Assembly (NCBI RefSeq): GCF_004522155.1
Contig: NZ_SDEA01000001.1
Span: 248,001-312,000, forward strand
Source: Paracoccus luteus
GTDB taxonomy: Bacteria; Pseudomonadota; Alphaproteobacteria; Rhodobacterales; Rhodobacteraceae
DNA: 64,000 nt
Reading direction: 5' to 3'
The position numbers and the translations under genes are program-made. The notes beneath the pieces are model-generated. The model was given only the letters and a program-made list of their open reading frames with translations, was not told the DNA's origin and searched no databases. Shown piece by piece: positions 18,175-28,236 of the stretch (position 1 is the stretch's first letter; every line of letters starts with the position of its first letter).

Positions 18175-19704
18175 TCAACCTGTGCGTGTGCGCAGCCTGC
18201 GCCAGATCAGCGCGGCCAGCGCCGCCGCCAGCGCGGCCAGAATCGGCGCGTCGCCCCAGCGCCACCACAGCGTGGCCGGCAGCGCGCCCGGCAGAACGGC
18301 GTCCAGCGCCCCCGAGGTGCCAAGCGCCAGGCTGCCCCGCAGCCTGCCGCGCGCATCCACCGCCGCCGAGACGCCGGTGTTGGCCGACCGCAGCAGCGGC
18401 AGCCCGGACTGGATCGCCCGCAGCCGCGCCTGCGCCAGATGCTGATAGGGGCCGGACAGCGTGCCGAACCAGGCGTCGTTGGTGATCTGCAGCAGCCATT
18501 CCGGGCGGCGCCCGGCGTGGCGGGCCAGATCCTGCGGAAAGATCGCCTCATAGCAGATCAGCGGCTGCACCGGCGGCAGACCGGCAAGGTCCAGCACCCG
18601 CGGTCCCGGCCCGGCGGCATAGCCGCTGCCGGACTGCGCGGCGAATGCGGTGATGCCGACGCGGGCCAGCGCGTCCCCCCAGGGGATGTATTCGCCGAAC
18701 GGGACCAGGTGGAACTTGTCATAGACCTGCCCGATGCGGGCGTCGGCGGTGAACTCGGCCAGGCTGTTGAACCACGCCATCCCCTGCGACCGCTGGATGC
18801 CGACCAGCGTCGGCGCGCCGGACGCCGCGGCGATCTGGGCCAGCGCCGGTTCGGCCTGATCCAGCAGGAACGGAACCGAGGTTTCGGGCCAGACCACCGC
18901 ATCCGGCCGCCGCCCGTCCGATGACCCGCCCATAGGGGCCGACGACAGGTCGATCAGCCGCTGATAGAACTGCGGCGCCCAGACGGGATCCCATTTCAGC
19001 GTCTGGTCGGCGTCGGGCTGCACCAGCCGGATGACATGGGGCGTGTCGGGGGGCAGCGGCTGGGCCAGCCGCGCAAGGCCCGCCAACCACGCGGCGCCCA
19101 CCAGCATCGCGGCCAGCACCGTGCCGCGGCGCAGCCCCTGCGTCACCGGCAGGACCGCCGCGGCCATCGTCAGCGCCGACAGCGCCAGCGCGCCGCCCCA
19201 GGCCGCGATCTGCGCCGCGGGCGTGTCGATCCAGACATGGCCGGTCAGCGCCCAGGGCAGCCCGGTGAAGATCCAGCCGCGCAGCCAGTCGGACCCGACC
19301 AGCAGCACCGCGACCGCCACCGCCCGGCTGGCCGCATCATGCCCCAGCCGGTGGCCCAGCCAGCCCGGCGCGGCCCAGAACAGCCCGCCCCCGAGCGCGG
19401 TCAGGGTCAGGGCAAAGGGCGCCATCCAGCCATAGATCTCGGGCTGGACGAGGAATGGCTGCGCGATCCACAGCATGGCGACGGCGAAATGCCCGGTGCC
19501 GATGGCAAGGCTGCGCCGCAGGGCCGCGCGCGCGTCCGGGGCGCGCGAGACGCGCCACAGCATCACCGCCATCGCCGCCAGCGTCACCGGCCACAGCCCC
19601 CAGGGCGCCTGCCCCAGCGCCGCAGCCGCGCCCGTCAGCAGGTCCAGCGCGAACCGCGCCCAGGCCGGGGGGGCGGGCGCGGTGTCGGGGCCGCGTGACG
19701 GCAT
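18175..19704 (-). CDS. lnt: Apolipoprotein N-acyltransferase
   Basis: This 509-residue inner-membrane enzyme adds the third acyl chain to the N-terminal cysteine of lipoproteins. It has about six to eight N-terminal transmembrane helices (residues 15-215), then a periplasmic nitrilase domain with the Glu-Lys-Cys triad in VWPETSVPFLL, DKFHLVPFGEYIPWG and QPLICYEAIFP. A final helix precedes the short basic tail RRLRTRTG. Several predicted lipoproteins in this window (mlaA, the two small ones near lysA) would be substrates. It lies upstream of metK on the same strand, with the riboswitch between, and 26 bp after the helicase stop. Confidence 0.96.
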   Translation of the reverse strand: MPSRGPDTAPAPPAWARFALDLLTGAAAALGQAPWGLWPVTLAAMAVMLWRVSRAPDARAALRRSLAIGTGHFAVAMLWIAQPFLVQPEIYGWMAPFALTLTALGGGLFWAAPGWLGHRLGHDAASRAVAVAVLLVGSDWLRGWIFTGLPWALTGHVWIDTPAAQIAAWGGALALSALTMAAAVLPVTQGLRRGTVLAAMLVGAAWLAGLARLAQPLPPDTPHVIRLVQPDADQTLKWDPVWAPQFYQRLIDLSSAPMGGSSDGRRPDAVVWPETSVPFLLDQAEPALAQIAAASGAPTLVGIQRSQGMAWFNSLAEFTADARIGQVYDKFHLVPFGEYIPWGDALARVGITAFAAQSGSGYAAGPGPRVLDLAGLPPVQPLICYEAIFPQDLARHAGRRPEWLLQITNDAWFGTLSGPYQHLAQARLRAIQSGLPLLRSANTGVSAAVDARGRLRGSLALGTSGALDAVLPGALPATLWWRWGDAPILAALAAALAALIWRRLRTRTG

Positions 19705-19730
19705 GATGGAAAACCGCCGCGCCGGTCGCG

Positions 19731-22244
19731 TCAGGCGCGCGCCGGGGCCGCGTCGGGGTCGGCATGCGCGTCCAGCCCGTCCTCGGTCATCGGCGGTTCG
19801 GCGTCACCGCTGTCCGAGGGAGCGGGCTGCTGGACCCCTGCCGTGGCGGGCGTGTCGGGAACGTCATGCGCGTCCAGCCCGTCCTGGGTCATGGGCGGTT
19901 CGGCCGGCGCAGCCTGCGGGACGTCCGCATCGGCGGTTGCCGGTGCGTCGGTCGCCTGCGCGGCGGCGTCAGCTGCGGCGTCCGGGGCCGAGGCGGCGTC
20001 GCGCAGGGCCTCGGGGGCGGCGGCCTCGCGCTCTTCGGGCAGGGCGTCGGCCGGGGCGGGCGGGGCGACCGCCGGCGCGGCCTCGGCGCTGGCGGCGTCC
20101 GGGGCGACGGCTTCGCGTTCCTCGGGCAGGGCAGGGGCCGGTTCGCGCGCGGCGTCGGCCTTGGCCGCGTCCGCTTCGGCCCCGGCGGGCGCATCCTGCG
20201 CGGCGTCGGCCTGCGTGGCGTCGGCTTGCGCCGCCTCGGCCTCGGGCGCGGCTTCGACGGGCTTCTTGCGGGCGCGGGTGCGAGTGCGCTTGGGCTTGGC
20301 GGGGGCTTCGGCCACAGCCTCGGCCACGGGTTCCGCCGCAACTTCCGCCGCGGCCGGGGTGGCGGCTTCGGCGTGCGCGTCCAGCCCGTCCTGGGTCATC
20401 GGCGGGGTGTCGGTCGCGGCCTGTCCGGCCTGCGGGGTCTGCGCCGGTTGCGCCTGCGGCTCGGCCGCGGGTTGAAGCGCCTCGGCGGCCTCGGCCGCAC
20501 CGATCCGCGCGGCGGTCGCCGCGATCGAGGGGGTGAAGCTGGTCAGCAGGAAATCGGGCACATGCTCGCCCATGCCCATCACCGCCGGGCCACGATCCCG
20601 GTCGCGGCCACGGTCGTTGCGGTCACGGTCGTTGCGGTCACCGCGCCGGTCGTTGCGCTCGTCGCCCCGGCGGTCGTTGCGCTCATCGCTGCGGTCGCCC
20701 CGTTCGCCCCGGCGGTCATTGCCACGGTCGTTCCCACGCTCGCGGCGTTCGTCGCCGCGGTCCGTGCCGCGCTCTCCGTTGCGCTCGCCGCCACGCTCGG
20801 CCTGGCGTTCGGACTGGCGGTCGCCGCGGCGGTCGTCGCGCTCGCGGCGGTCGTCGTCGCGGCGGCGCGGCTCGGGGCGCGCATCCGGGCGCGCCTCGAC
20901 GCGGGTCTCGGGCTGCTCGGCCAGTTCGGGGACGGCCGCGGCGGGTTCGGCCAGGGGCGCGGCCTCGACCGGCTTGCGCTCGCCGCGCACGCGGCTGCGG
21001 GTGCGGCTGGCGGGCGCGCGGCCGCCGCGTTCCGACGGCGGGCGGGGCGCCGACATCGCCGCCTCGGTCAGCGAGAACCCTTCCGGCAGCGGCGCGCGGG
21101 GCAGGGTCTGCTTGACCAGATTCTCGATGGCGGCCAGATACTTGTCGTCGGCCGGCGTGGCGATGGAAATGGCGGTGCCGGTGCGCCCGGCGCGGCCCGT
21201 CCGGCCGATGCGGTGGACGTAATCCTCGGCATGGCTGGGCAGGTCGAAGTTGAACACATGGCTGACCGCCGGGATGTCCAGCCCCCGCGCCGCCACGTCC
21301 GACGCGATCAGGAACCGCAGCGCGCCTTCGCGGAAGCCGTCCAGCGTGGCCATGCGCTGGCGCTGTTCCAGGTCGCCGTGGATGGGCGCCGCGTCATAAC
21401 CATGCGCCTTCAGCGACTTGGCGACGATGTCCACCTCGGTCTTGCGGTTGCAGAAGATGATGGCGTTCTTCAGCCCGCCCGTCTCGGATTCCGGGCCCTC
21501 GGCGTCGATCAGCGCGCGCAGCAGCTCGCGTTTCTGCTTGGCGGACTGGTCCTTGCGGGTCGGCGTGATCTCGACCAGCTTTTGCACGATCGTCTCGCTG
21601 GTGGTGGCCTGGCGCGCGACCTCGATCCGCTCGGGGTTGTGCAGGAAGGTGTTGGTGATGCGCTCGATCTCGGGCGCCATCGTGGCGCTGAAGAACAGCG
21701 TCTGGCGGGTCAGCGGCGGGGTCAGCTGGAAGATCCGCTCGATATCCGGGATGAACCCCATGTCCAGCATCCGGTCGGCCTCGTCCACGACCATGATCTG
21801 CACGCCGGTCAGCAGCAGCTTGCCGCGTTCGAAATGGTCCAGCAGGCGGCCGGGCGTCGCGATCAGCACGTCCACGCCGCGGTCGATCAGCTTGTCCTGC
21901 TCGCCAAAGGAAACGCCGCCGATCAGCAGCGCCTTGGTCAGGCGGGTGTGTTTCGCATAGGTGTCGAAGTTCTCGGCCACCTGCGCGGCCAGTTCGCGCG
22001 TGGGGCACAGCACCAGGCTGCGCGGCATCCGCGCGCGCGCCCGGCCGCGGCCCAGCAGGGTGATCATCGGCAGCACGAAGCCCGCGGTCTTGCCGGTGCC
22101 GGTCTGGGCGATGCCCAGCACGTCCCGACCTTCCAGCGCGGGCGGGATCGCCCCGGCCTGGATCGGGGTCGGCGTCTCATAGCCCGCCTCGGCCACGGCC
22201 TGCAGCACCTTGGGGTCAAGCTTGAGATCGGAGAATTTTGTCAT
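19731..22244 (-). CDS. DEAD-box RNA helicase (RhlE-like) with very long disordered C-terminal tail
   Basis: The protein has 837 residues. The helicase core (about 1-395) has the Q motif (YETPTPIQ), AQTGTGKT (46-53), PTREL, GG, TPGRLLDHF, DEAD, SAT and HRIGRTGR. Family members usually end near 450-520 residues. Here a tail of over 400 residues follows: an Arg/Asp/Glu/Gly-rich block full of RR, DR and ER pairs (encoded about 20580-20880), the short motif MGMGEHVPDFLLTSF, then Ala/Pro/Glu-rich sequence with three copies of PPMTxDGLDAH (encoded at 19764-19797, 19865-19898 and 20372-20405). It probably remodels RNA, for example in ribosome assembly or mRNA decay. A basic/acidic tail could promote RNA binding or condensation. 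Confidence 0.93.
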   Translation of the reverse strand: MTKFSDLKLDPKVLQAVAEAGYETPTPIQAGAIPPALEGRDVLGIAQTGTGKTAGFVLPMITLLGRGRARARMPRSLVLCPTRELAAQVAENFDTYAKHTRLTKALLIGGVSFGEQDKLIDRGVDVLIATPGRLLDHFERGKLLLTGVQIMVVDEADRMLDMGFIPDIERIFQLTPPLTRQTLFFSATMAPEIERITNTFLHNPERIEVARQATTSETIVQKLVEITPTRKDQSAKQKRELLRALIDAEGPESETGGLKNAIIFCNRKTEVDIVAKSLKAHGYDAAPIHGDLEQRQRMATLDGFREGALRFLIASDVAARGLDIPAVSHVFNFDLPSHAEDYVHRIGRTGRAGRTGTAISIATPADDKYLAAIENLVKQTLPRAPLPEGFSLTEAAMSAPRPPSERGGRAPASRTRSRVRGERKPVEAAPLAEPAAAVPELAEQPETRVEARPDARPEPRRRDDDRRERDDRRGDRQSERQAERGGERNGERGTDRGDERRERGNDRGNDRRGERGDRSDERNDRRGDERNDRRGDRNDRDRNDRGRDRDRGPAVMGMGEHVPDFLLTSFTPSIAATAARIGAAEAAEALQPAAEPQAQPAQTPQAGQAATDTPPMTQDGLDAHAEAATPAAAEVAAEPVAEAVAEAPAKPKRTRTRARKKPVEAAPEAEAAQADATQADAAQDAPAGAEADAAKADAAREPAPALPEEREAVAPDAASAEAAPAVAPPAPADALPEEREAAAPEALRDAASAPDAAADAAAQATDAPATADADVPQAAPAEPPMTQDGLDAHDVPDTPATAGVQQPAPSDSGDAEPPMTEDGLDAHADPDAAPARA

Positions 22245-22560
22245 CAGTAGACTTTCATGAGGAAATGCAGCGGTCCGACGCGCCGGCGCACGGCGCGGTT
22301 GCGGGACGCGGCCAACCTCATGCGCCCCTCGGTCGCCCGCCGGATGCGGGCTTGCGGCCCTTAGCGCAAAACTTGCATCCAGTCAACTTGGGCCACGGCC
22401 GGGCGGCGGGGAACGCCGCGGTGCGGCGCAGCGAAACGGGGGCGCGGGCATGGCGGTGGACGCCGCCCGATGCCGTGCCGTCCGCCGCGTCCGCCGTGCG
22501 CCGATGTTGCGGCGGGGCCTGCACTTCGCTATCCGAACCGGCGACGAAGGGATTTTTCGC
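22245..22560. other. 316-bp divergent intergenic region between helicase and argS
   Basis: The two genes point away from each other, so both promoters should lie here. One candidate is listed for the minus strand. I could not pick a convincing plus-strand promoter for argS. Open frames in the region are GC-rich shadows. Confidence 0.6.
22358..22386 (-). promoter_or_regulatory. Candidate sigma-70 promoter for the DEAD-box helicase gene
   Basis: On the minus strand TTGACT (22386-22381) is followed after 17 bases by TAAGGG (22363-22358). It would give a leader of about 105 bases. The -35 is good and the -10 poor. The 22245-22560 stretch it lies in separates two divergent genes and shows nothing else recognisable. 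Confidence 0.4.
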
Positions 22561-24306
22561 ATGAACCTGTTTGCCGATATCCGCGTGCTGGTGGTGGATG
22601 CGCTGGCCGCGTTGGGCGCCCGCGGCGTGCTGCCCGCCGGGCTGGACCTGTCCGCCGTCGCGGTCGAGCCGCCGCGCGACGCCGCCCACGGCGACATGGC
22701 CACCAACGCCGCGATGGTGCTGGCCAAGCCCGCCGGACGCAAGCCGCGCGACATCGCCGAGGCGCTGGCCGCCGAACTGGCCGCCGACCCCCGCATCGCC
22801 GCGGCCGAGGTGGCGGGGCCGGGGTTCCTGAACCTGCGCCTTGCCCCCGGTCAGTGGCAGCGGGTGCTGACCGCCGCGCTGGAACAGGGCGCCGACTTCG
22901 GCCGCGCCGCCGCGGGTTCGGGCGAGTGCATCAACGTCGAGTTCGTCAGCGCCAACCCGACCGGCCCGATGCATGTGGGACACATGCGCGGCGCGGTGTT
23001 CGGCGACGCGCTGGCCAACCTGCTGGCCTTTGCCGGCCACGACGTCACGCGCGAATACTATATCAACGACGGCGGCGCGCAGGTCGATGTGCTGGCGCGT
23101 TCCGCCTATGAACGCTATCGCGAGGCGCACGGACTGGACCCGCAGATTGCCGAGGGGCTGTATCCCGGCGACTATCTGATCCCCGTGGGCGAGGCGCTGA
23201 AGGCGGAATACGGGCCGACCCTGCTGGACCGGCCCGAATCCGAATGGCTGGCGCCGCTGCGCGAGTTTGCCACCGACCGCATGATGGCCATGATCCGCGA
23301 GGATCTGGCCCTGCTGGGCGTGGCGATGGACGTCTATTCGTCCGAAAAGGCGCTGTATGGCACCGGCCGGATCGAATCCGCCATCCGGCGGCTGGATGAT
23401 GCCGGCCTGATCTATGAGGGCGTGCTGGCGCCCCCAAAGGGCAAACTGCCCGAGGACTGGGAGGCGCGCGAACAGACGCTGTTCCGGTCCACCGCGCATG
23501 GCGACGACGTGGACCGCCCGGTGCGCAAGTCGGACGGGTCGTGGACCTATTTCGCGCCCGACATCGCCTATCACTGGGACAAGATCGACCGCGGGTTCGA
23601 CCAGCTGATCGACATCTTCGGCGCCGACCACGGCGGCTATGTCAAGCGGATGCAGGCGGCGGTTTCGGCCCTGTCGGGCGGGCGGGTGCCGCTGGACGTC
23701 AAGCTGATCCAGCTGGTCAAGCTGTGGAAGAACGGCGAGCCGTTCAAGATGTCCAAGCGCGCGGGCACCTTCGTCACGCTGCGCGACGTGGTGGAACAGG
23801 CGGGGCGGGACGTCACGCGGTTCCACATGCTGACGCGCAAGAACGACGCGGCGCTGGATTTCGACTTTGACCGCGTTCTGGAACAGTCCAAGGACAACCC
23901 GGTCTGGTATGTGCAATATGCCAGCGCCCGGACCCATTCGGTGCTGCGCCGCGCGGCCGACATGGGGGTGGACACCTCCGACGCCGCGCTGGCCGGGGCG
24001 GATTTGTCGGGACTGGACCATCCGGCGGAACTGGCGCTGGCGCGCAAGATCGCCGAGTGGCCGCGCCAGGTGGACATCGCCGCCCGCGCGCACGAGCCGC
24101 ATCGCGTGGCCTTCTACCTCTATGATCTTGCGTCCGACCTGCATGCGCTGTGGAATCGCGGCAACGAGGAACCCTCGCTGCGGTTCGTCCAGGATGGTGA
24201 CCCGACGGCAACAGCGCCGAAAATAGCGCTGGTGCGCGCCGTCAGCGTTGTCATTTCGGCGGGCTTGGGTATCTTGGGCGTCACTCCGGTCCAGGAAATG
24301 CGCTGA
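22561..24306 (+). CDS. argS: Arginyl-tRNA synthetase
   Basis: This 581-residue class I synthetase charges tRNA-Arg. It has an N-terminal additional domain, the HIGH box as HVGH in [16 protein letters not shown], the KMSKS box as FKMSKRAG and a C-terminal DALR anticodon-binding domain ending PVQEMR. The length is normal. ATG 22561 gives the family N-terminus MNLFADIR; the frame is open back to 22450. It is followed 78 bp later by the SPOR-domain gene. Confidence 0.98.
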   Translation: MNLFADIRVLVVDALAALGARGVLPAGLDLSAVAVEPPRDAAHGDMATNAAMVLAKPAGRKPRDIAEALAAELAADPRIAAAEVAGPGFLNLRLAPGQWQRVLTAALEQGADFGRAAAGSGECINVEFVSANPTGPMHVGHMRGAVFGDALANLLAFAGHDVTREYYINDGGAQVDVLARSAYERYREAHGLDPQIAEGLYPGDYLIPVGEALKAEYGPTLLDRPESEWLAPLREFATDRMMAMIREDLALLGVAMDVYSSEKALYGTGRIESAIRRLDDAGLIYEGVLAPPKGKLPEDWEAREQTLFRSTAHGDDVDRPVRKSDGSWTYFAPDIAYHWDKIDRGFDQLIDIFGADHGGYVKRMQAAVSALSGGRVPLDVKLIQLVKLWKNGEPFKMSKRAGTFVTLRDVVEQAGRDVTRFHMLTRKNDAALDFDFDRVLEQSKDNPVWYVQYASARTHSVLRRAADMGVDTSDAALAGADLSGLDHPAELALARKIAEWPRQVDIAARAHEPHRVAFYLYDLASDLHALWNRGNEEPSLRFVQDGDPTATAPKIALVRAVSVVISAGLGILGVTPVQEMR

Positions 24307-24384
24307 CCAAGGCGTGGCCTGCCGGGGGACGAGAGCGGTCAACGAATAACCGGGCCAACCCGGTGGACAGGCAGGAACATTGCG

Positions 24385-25539
24385 ATGACGGTGCTGGATT
24401 TCCGCGCGGGCGGATACGACGGCGCGCGTGGCCGGGCCGGTCACGGCGTTCACGACGAATCCCTCGATGATTTTCTGGCGCATGACTGGCCGGACGAGGC
24501 GTGGGACGACGCGCGCCCCGCGGGCGCGCCCGCCCGCATCACCGACCGCGACAGCGTGCTGGGGCGCGTCGCGCGGCTGACGCATTACCTGGGCGCGCTG
24601 GTCTCGGTCCTGCTGATGTGCGCGCTGGCGGTCTGGGGCTATCGCCTGGTCGTGCGCGACGTGTCGGGCGTGCCCGTCATCCGCGCGGTCGAAGGCGACG
24701 CCCGCATCGCCCCCGACAATCCGGGGGGCGAGCTGAGCGACCGCACCGGCCTTGCCGTCAACGCCGTGGCCGCCGGGACCGGCGCCGCGCCCGTCGAACG
24801 GGTGGCCATCGCGCCCGCGCCGACGGCGCTGTCGGGGCAGGACGTGGCAATGGGCGAACTGGGCGCCACGGCGCATGAACCCGCCGCCGCCAGCGACCAG
24901 CCGCTGGTCGAGGACGCCGCCGACACCGTCGCGCTGACCGACGCCGAGGCCGCGCGCCTTGCCGCCGATCAGGCCGCAGCCGACACTGCCGCCGACACCG
25001 CCGCGCTGGCGCAGGTTCCCGCCGTGGCCCCCGGCGACACCGACGCGCAGCCCGTGGGCGCCGCCGTCACCACCGCCGACGGCCGTCCGGCGCAGGACAC
25101 CGCCATCACCGCCGCGCTGGCCGAGGCGGGGGCCGTCCCCTCGGTCACCACCGCGAACCGGCCGCTGCCGCGCCCCCGCCGGCTGGCCGCCGCCGCGCCC
25201 GCGTCCGACGCAGCCCCGGTTGCGGCGCTGGCGATCGCGCCCGAAAGCGCGCCCGCCGCGGAACCGCCCGCCGCCGCCCGCCCCGCCGCCGGCGCGCCGC
25301 TGGTCCAGATCGGGGCGTTCGACAGCAACGCCATCGCGCAGTCGGAGTTCACCCGCGTCTCGGGCCGGTTCGGGGCGCTGTTCTCGGGCAAGGCGCCGGT
25401 CGTGCAGGAACATCAGGTCAACGGCCGCACCTTCTATCGCCTGCGGGTGGCCGGGTTCGACAGCCGCGACGACGCCCGCCGCTTTTGCGCCGCGCTGATC
25501 GAGGCCGGGACCGACTGCATCCCCGCCGTCGCCAAGTGA
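24385..25539 (+). CDS. SPOR-domain membrane protein
   Basis: This 384-residue protein has a cytoplasmic N-terminus (1-65), one transmembrane helix (about 67-88), a long Ala/Asp/Pro-rich periplasmic linker and a C-terminal SPOR domain (about 306-382, APLVQIGAFDSNAIAQSEFTRV through FYRLRVAGFDSRDDARRFC). SPOR domains bind denuded glycan strands of septal peptidoglycan, so the protein probably localises to the division site. The gene overlaps nagZ by GTGA, linking it to peptidoglycan recycling. This argS-SPOR-nagZ order is familiar in Rhodobacterales. Confidence 0.9.
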   Translation: MTVLDFRAGGYDGARGRAGHGVHDESLDDFLAHDWPDEAWDDARPAGAPARITDRDSVLGRVARLTHYLGALVSVLLMCALAVWGYRLVVRDVSGVPVIRAVEGDARIAPDNPGGELSDRTGLAVNAVAAGTGAAPVERVAIAPAPTALSGQDVAMGELGATAHEPAAASDQPLVEDAADTVALTDAEAARLAADQAAADTAADTAALAQVPAVAPGDTDAQPVGAAVTTADGRPAQDTAITAALAEAGAVPSVTTANRPLPRPRRLAAAAPASDAAPVAALAIAPESAPAAEPPAAARPAAGAPLVQIGAFDSNAIAQSEFTRVSGRFGALFSGKAPVVQEHQVNGRTFYRLRVAGFDSRDDARRFCAALIEAGTDCIPAVAK

Positions 25540-26549
25540 CCCCGAAGGGCACCGCCCCGCAGGGCGGGGCGCCCGCGTCGGCCACCATCCTGGGGGTCGA
25601 GGGGCTGGCGCTGGGACGCGACGAGCGTGCGTTCCTGCGCGACGCCGACCCCTGGGGGTTCATCCTGTTTGCCCGCAACGTGGACACGCCCGCGCAGGTC
25701 GCCCGCCTGACGGCCGGGCTGCGCGAGGCGGTCGGCCGCGACGCGCTGGTCATGACCGACCAGGAGGGCGGGCGCGTCCAGCGCCTGCGCTCGCCCCACT
25801 GGACCGACTGGCCCGCGGCGATGGACAGCGCCGCCGATGGCGCCCGTGCGGTCCATCTGCGCCACCGCCTGATGGGGCGCGAACTGCGCGCGGTGGGCAT
25901 CGACGCCAACGCCGCCCCCTGCCTGGACATCGCGGACGACGCGACCCACCCATTCCTGCGCAACCGCTGTTTCGGGACCGACGCCGCGAGTGTGGCCGCG
26001 ATGGGCCGGGCGGCGGCGGACGGGCTGCTGGCGGCGGGCGTGCTGCCCATCGTCAAGCACATGCCGGGCCACGGGCGCACGCGCGTGGACAGCCACCACG
26101 ACCTGCCCGTGCTGGACGCCGGACTGGACGACCTGGACGCCACCGATTTCGCGCCGTTCCGGGCGCTGGCCGACCTGCCGCTGGGGATGACGGCGCATAT
26201 CCGGCTGACGCGGCTGGACGACCGGCCCGCGACAGCCTCGGCCGCCGCGATCGGGCTGATCCGCGACCGCATCGGCTTTGCCGGGCTGCTGATGACCGAC
26301 GACATCGGCATGAACGCGCTGTCCGGGACGCCCGCGGAACGCACCACTGCGGCCATCGCGGCGGGCTGCGACGTGGTGCTGGCCTGCAACATGACCCGGG
26401 CCGAGTTCGCCGCCGTCACCGCCGCGGCCGGGCGCCTTTCCCCGGCGGCGGTGGCGCGGGCCGACGCCGCGCTGGCCCGGCGCGGACCGCCTGATGACGA
26501 CGAGGACGACGCCCTGCGCGCCAAGCTGGCGGCGCTGACCGGCGACTGA
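25536..26549 (+). CDS. nagZ: Beta-N-acetylhexosaminidase (peptidoglycan recycling)
   Basis: This 337-residue glycoside hydrolase family 3 enzyme removes N-acetylglucosamine from recycled muropeptides in the cytoplasm. The family motif KHMPGHGRTRVDSHHDLP includes the catalytic His, and the nucleophile Asp is in LLMTDDIGMNAL. MTDQEGGRVQRL is also typical. I chose GTG 25536, which overlaps the SPOR-gene stop (25537-25539), over upstream in-frame starts that would lie wholly inside the SPOR gene. The tail (PPDDDEDDALRAKLAAL) is acidic. Confidence 0.95.
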   Translation: MTPKGTAPQGGAPASATILGVEGLALGRDERAFLRDADPWGFILFARNVDTPAQVARLTAGLREAVGRDALVMTDQEGGRVQRLRSPHWTDWPAAMDSAADGARAVHLRHRLMGRELRAVGIDANAAPCLDIADDATHPFLRNRCFGTDAASVAAMGRAAADGLLAAGVLPIVKHMPGHGRTRVDSHHDLPVLDAGLDDLDATDFAPFRALADLPLGMTAHIRLTRLDDRPATASAAAIGLIRDRIGFAGLLMTDDIGMNALSGTPAERTTAAIAAGCDVVLACNMTRAEFAAVTAAAGRLSPAAVARADAALARRGPPDDDEDDALRAKLAALTGD

Positions 26550-26550
26550 G

Positions 26551-26565
26551 GCGCCCCCCGGGCGC
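26551..26565. terminator. Possible short hairpin between convergent nagZ and trkH
   Basis: GCGCCC-CCC-GGGCGC sits directly after the nagZ stop and 16 bp from the trkH stop. There is no T-run, so termination activity is uncertain. Confidence 0.3.
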
Positions 26566-26580
26566 GCGGCGACTGTGCCG

Positions 26581-28236
26581 TCAGCGCAGCCAGCCCGCCC
26601 GCCCGCCGGTCCGCCAGCCCGCAGGCGCCAGCAGGGCCAGGATCGCCAGCGTCTCGATCCGGCCCGCGACCATCGCGGCCGCCAGCACGGTCTTGGTCAG
26701 CACCGACAGCCCCGCCCAGCCCTGCCAGGGTGCGCCGGCGATGCCCGCGCTGCCGTCGAAGACCGCCACCAGGGGGATCGCCTCGGCCAGCTGGCCGGTG
26801 TTGGTCAGTGCGGCCACGCTGAGGATCGTTGCCGTCTCGAACGCGACGGGCCGCAGCGAGACCAGCGCCACCGTCAGCCCGATCGACAGCGCGAACAGCA
26901 TGAAGAAGATGAAGGCGAGATACGCGCCCTCGCCCCGCAGCCGCCGCTGGATGGCGCCGCCGCCCGCGATGGATGCGGGGTGGACGATCTTGTCCAGCTC
27001 GCGCCGGCTGTGCATCGCCAGCGCGTGGACGCGCAGCAGCTTGACGCCCCCGGCCGCGGTGGCGACGCCGCCGCCCATGATCGCCAGCCCCGCCAGCATC
27101 AGACCGGGCGCGGACAGGCCCGACCAGGCGCGCGCGCCGTCCCAGTGGACCGATGTCCAGCCGGTCGTCGTCAGATAGGACAGCGCGGTGAAGGCCGCGC
27201 CCCATGCGGCGGCCGCCGCGCGCGCAAGGCGGCCGGTCAGCGTGTCGGCAGCGGGCAGCGGGTCGCCCGTGGGCGCGACAGCCTCGAACGCGCCAAGGAA
27301 GGGGCGCAGGAACAGGACCAGCGTCACCAGCAGGATCAGCCCGGCCGCCATGCGCAGTTCCGGGTCGCCGCGCAGGCGGGGGCTGGCCAGCAATTCGCCG
27401 CCGCCGGGCCAGGTGCGGCGCGACAGGGCGAACAGCAGGAACGCCGCGACGATCAGCTCGGCCGCGACGCCGCCGGTCTGGCCCACGGGGCCGGCGCGCG
27501 CGGCCACGCCGCTGGTCGACAGCGTGCCCATCGCGCGCACCAGCGCGTGAAAACCGCTGTCGCCCGCCAGCATCAGCCCCAGCCACAGGGCCAGCGTCAG
27601 GCCGACATACAGGGGCGCGATGGCCGCGCCCCAGCGCACCAGCCGCAGCGCCGGATCGGCCAGATGCGCGGCATAGTCGCGGCCCGGGCGCAGCTCGGGT
27701 CGGGCAGAGGTGTCCTGCAGGCGCTGGAACCGTTCGTCGGCGCCGGTGGAGCGGTCCATGATCTCGAACCCGCCGACCCGCAGGGGGGCCATCAGCGCGA
27801 TCGCGGCGACCAGGATGAACAGCCCGCCCAGCCATCCGGTCGTCGCGCGCCACAGATGCAGGCTGGGGGCCAGCAGTTCGGCGTCATACAGCGTGGCGCC
27901 CGTGGTGGTCAGGCAGGACAGCATCTCCCACCAGGCATGAAACAGCCCGGTGTCGGTCTGCACCGCCGCGAAGGGCACCGCCGCCATCAGCGGCAGCCCG
28001 CCATAGACCCCGATCATCGTCATCAGCACCCCGCGCGAGGGCGCGGCGGCGGGCGGCGCCGCGGTCGCCAGCGCCACGATCGCGCCCGCGACCAGGCCGA
28101 CGGCCGCCGCGCCGGCAAAGATCGCCGCGATGTCGCGGCGCCCGGTGGCCAGGGCATGGATCGCCGGCAGCGCCATCGCGGCCGCCATCACCAGCCCCGC
28201 GATGACCAGCACCGGCAGGCGGGCGACGCGGTCCAT
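26581..28236 (-). CDS. trkH: Trk-type potassium uptake membrane protein
   Basis: This 551-residue integral membrane protein is the K+-translocating subunit of the Trk system. The repeated membrane-pore-membrane pattern is visible with filter-like segments SCLTTTGATLYD, STSGVAARAGP (degenerate), YLTTTGWTSVHW and ALTNTGQLAEA. It has a normal length and about ten hydrophobic helices. ATG 28236 overlaps the trkA stop by one base (TGATG), which supports coupling of membrane subunit and regulatory subunit expression. Confidence 0.93.
   Translation of the reverse strand: MDRVARLPVLVIAGLVMAAAMALPAIHALATGRRDIAAIFAGAAAVGLVAGAIVALATAAPPAAAPSRGVLMTMIGVYGGLPLMAAVPFAAVQTDTGLFHAWWEMLSCLTTTGATLYDAELLAPSLHLWRATTGWLGGLFILVAAIALMAPLRVGGFEIMDRSTGADERFQRLQDTSARPELRPGRDYAAHLADPALRLVRWGAAIAPLYVGLTLALWLGLMLAGDSGFHALVRAMGTLSTSGVAARAGPVGQTGGVAAELIVAAFLLFALSRRTWPGGGELLASPRLRGDPELRMAAGLILLVTLVLFLRPFLGAFEAVAPTGDPLPAADTLTGRLARAAAAAWGAAFTALSYLTTTGWTSVHWDGARAWSGLSAPGLMLAGLAIMGGGVATAAGGVKLLRVHALAMHSRRELDKIVHPASIAGGGAIQRRLRGEGAYLAFIFFMLFALSIGLTVALVSLRPVAFETATILSVAALTNTGQLAEAIPLVAVFDGSAGIAGAPWQGWAGLSVLTKTVLAAAMVAGRIETLAILALLAPAGWRTGGRAGWLR

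Noticed and set aside
19764-22250. 828-residue plus-strand open frame opposite the helicase gene
   Set aside because: It is a Gly/Arg/Ala-biased antisense frame. The helicase on the minus strand has full motifs.
22318-25413. 1031-residue minus-strand open frame opposite argS and the SPOR gene
   Set aside because: It has no recognisable domain and is antisense to two clear genes; long stop-free frames are expected at this GC content.
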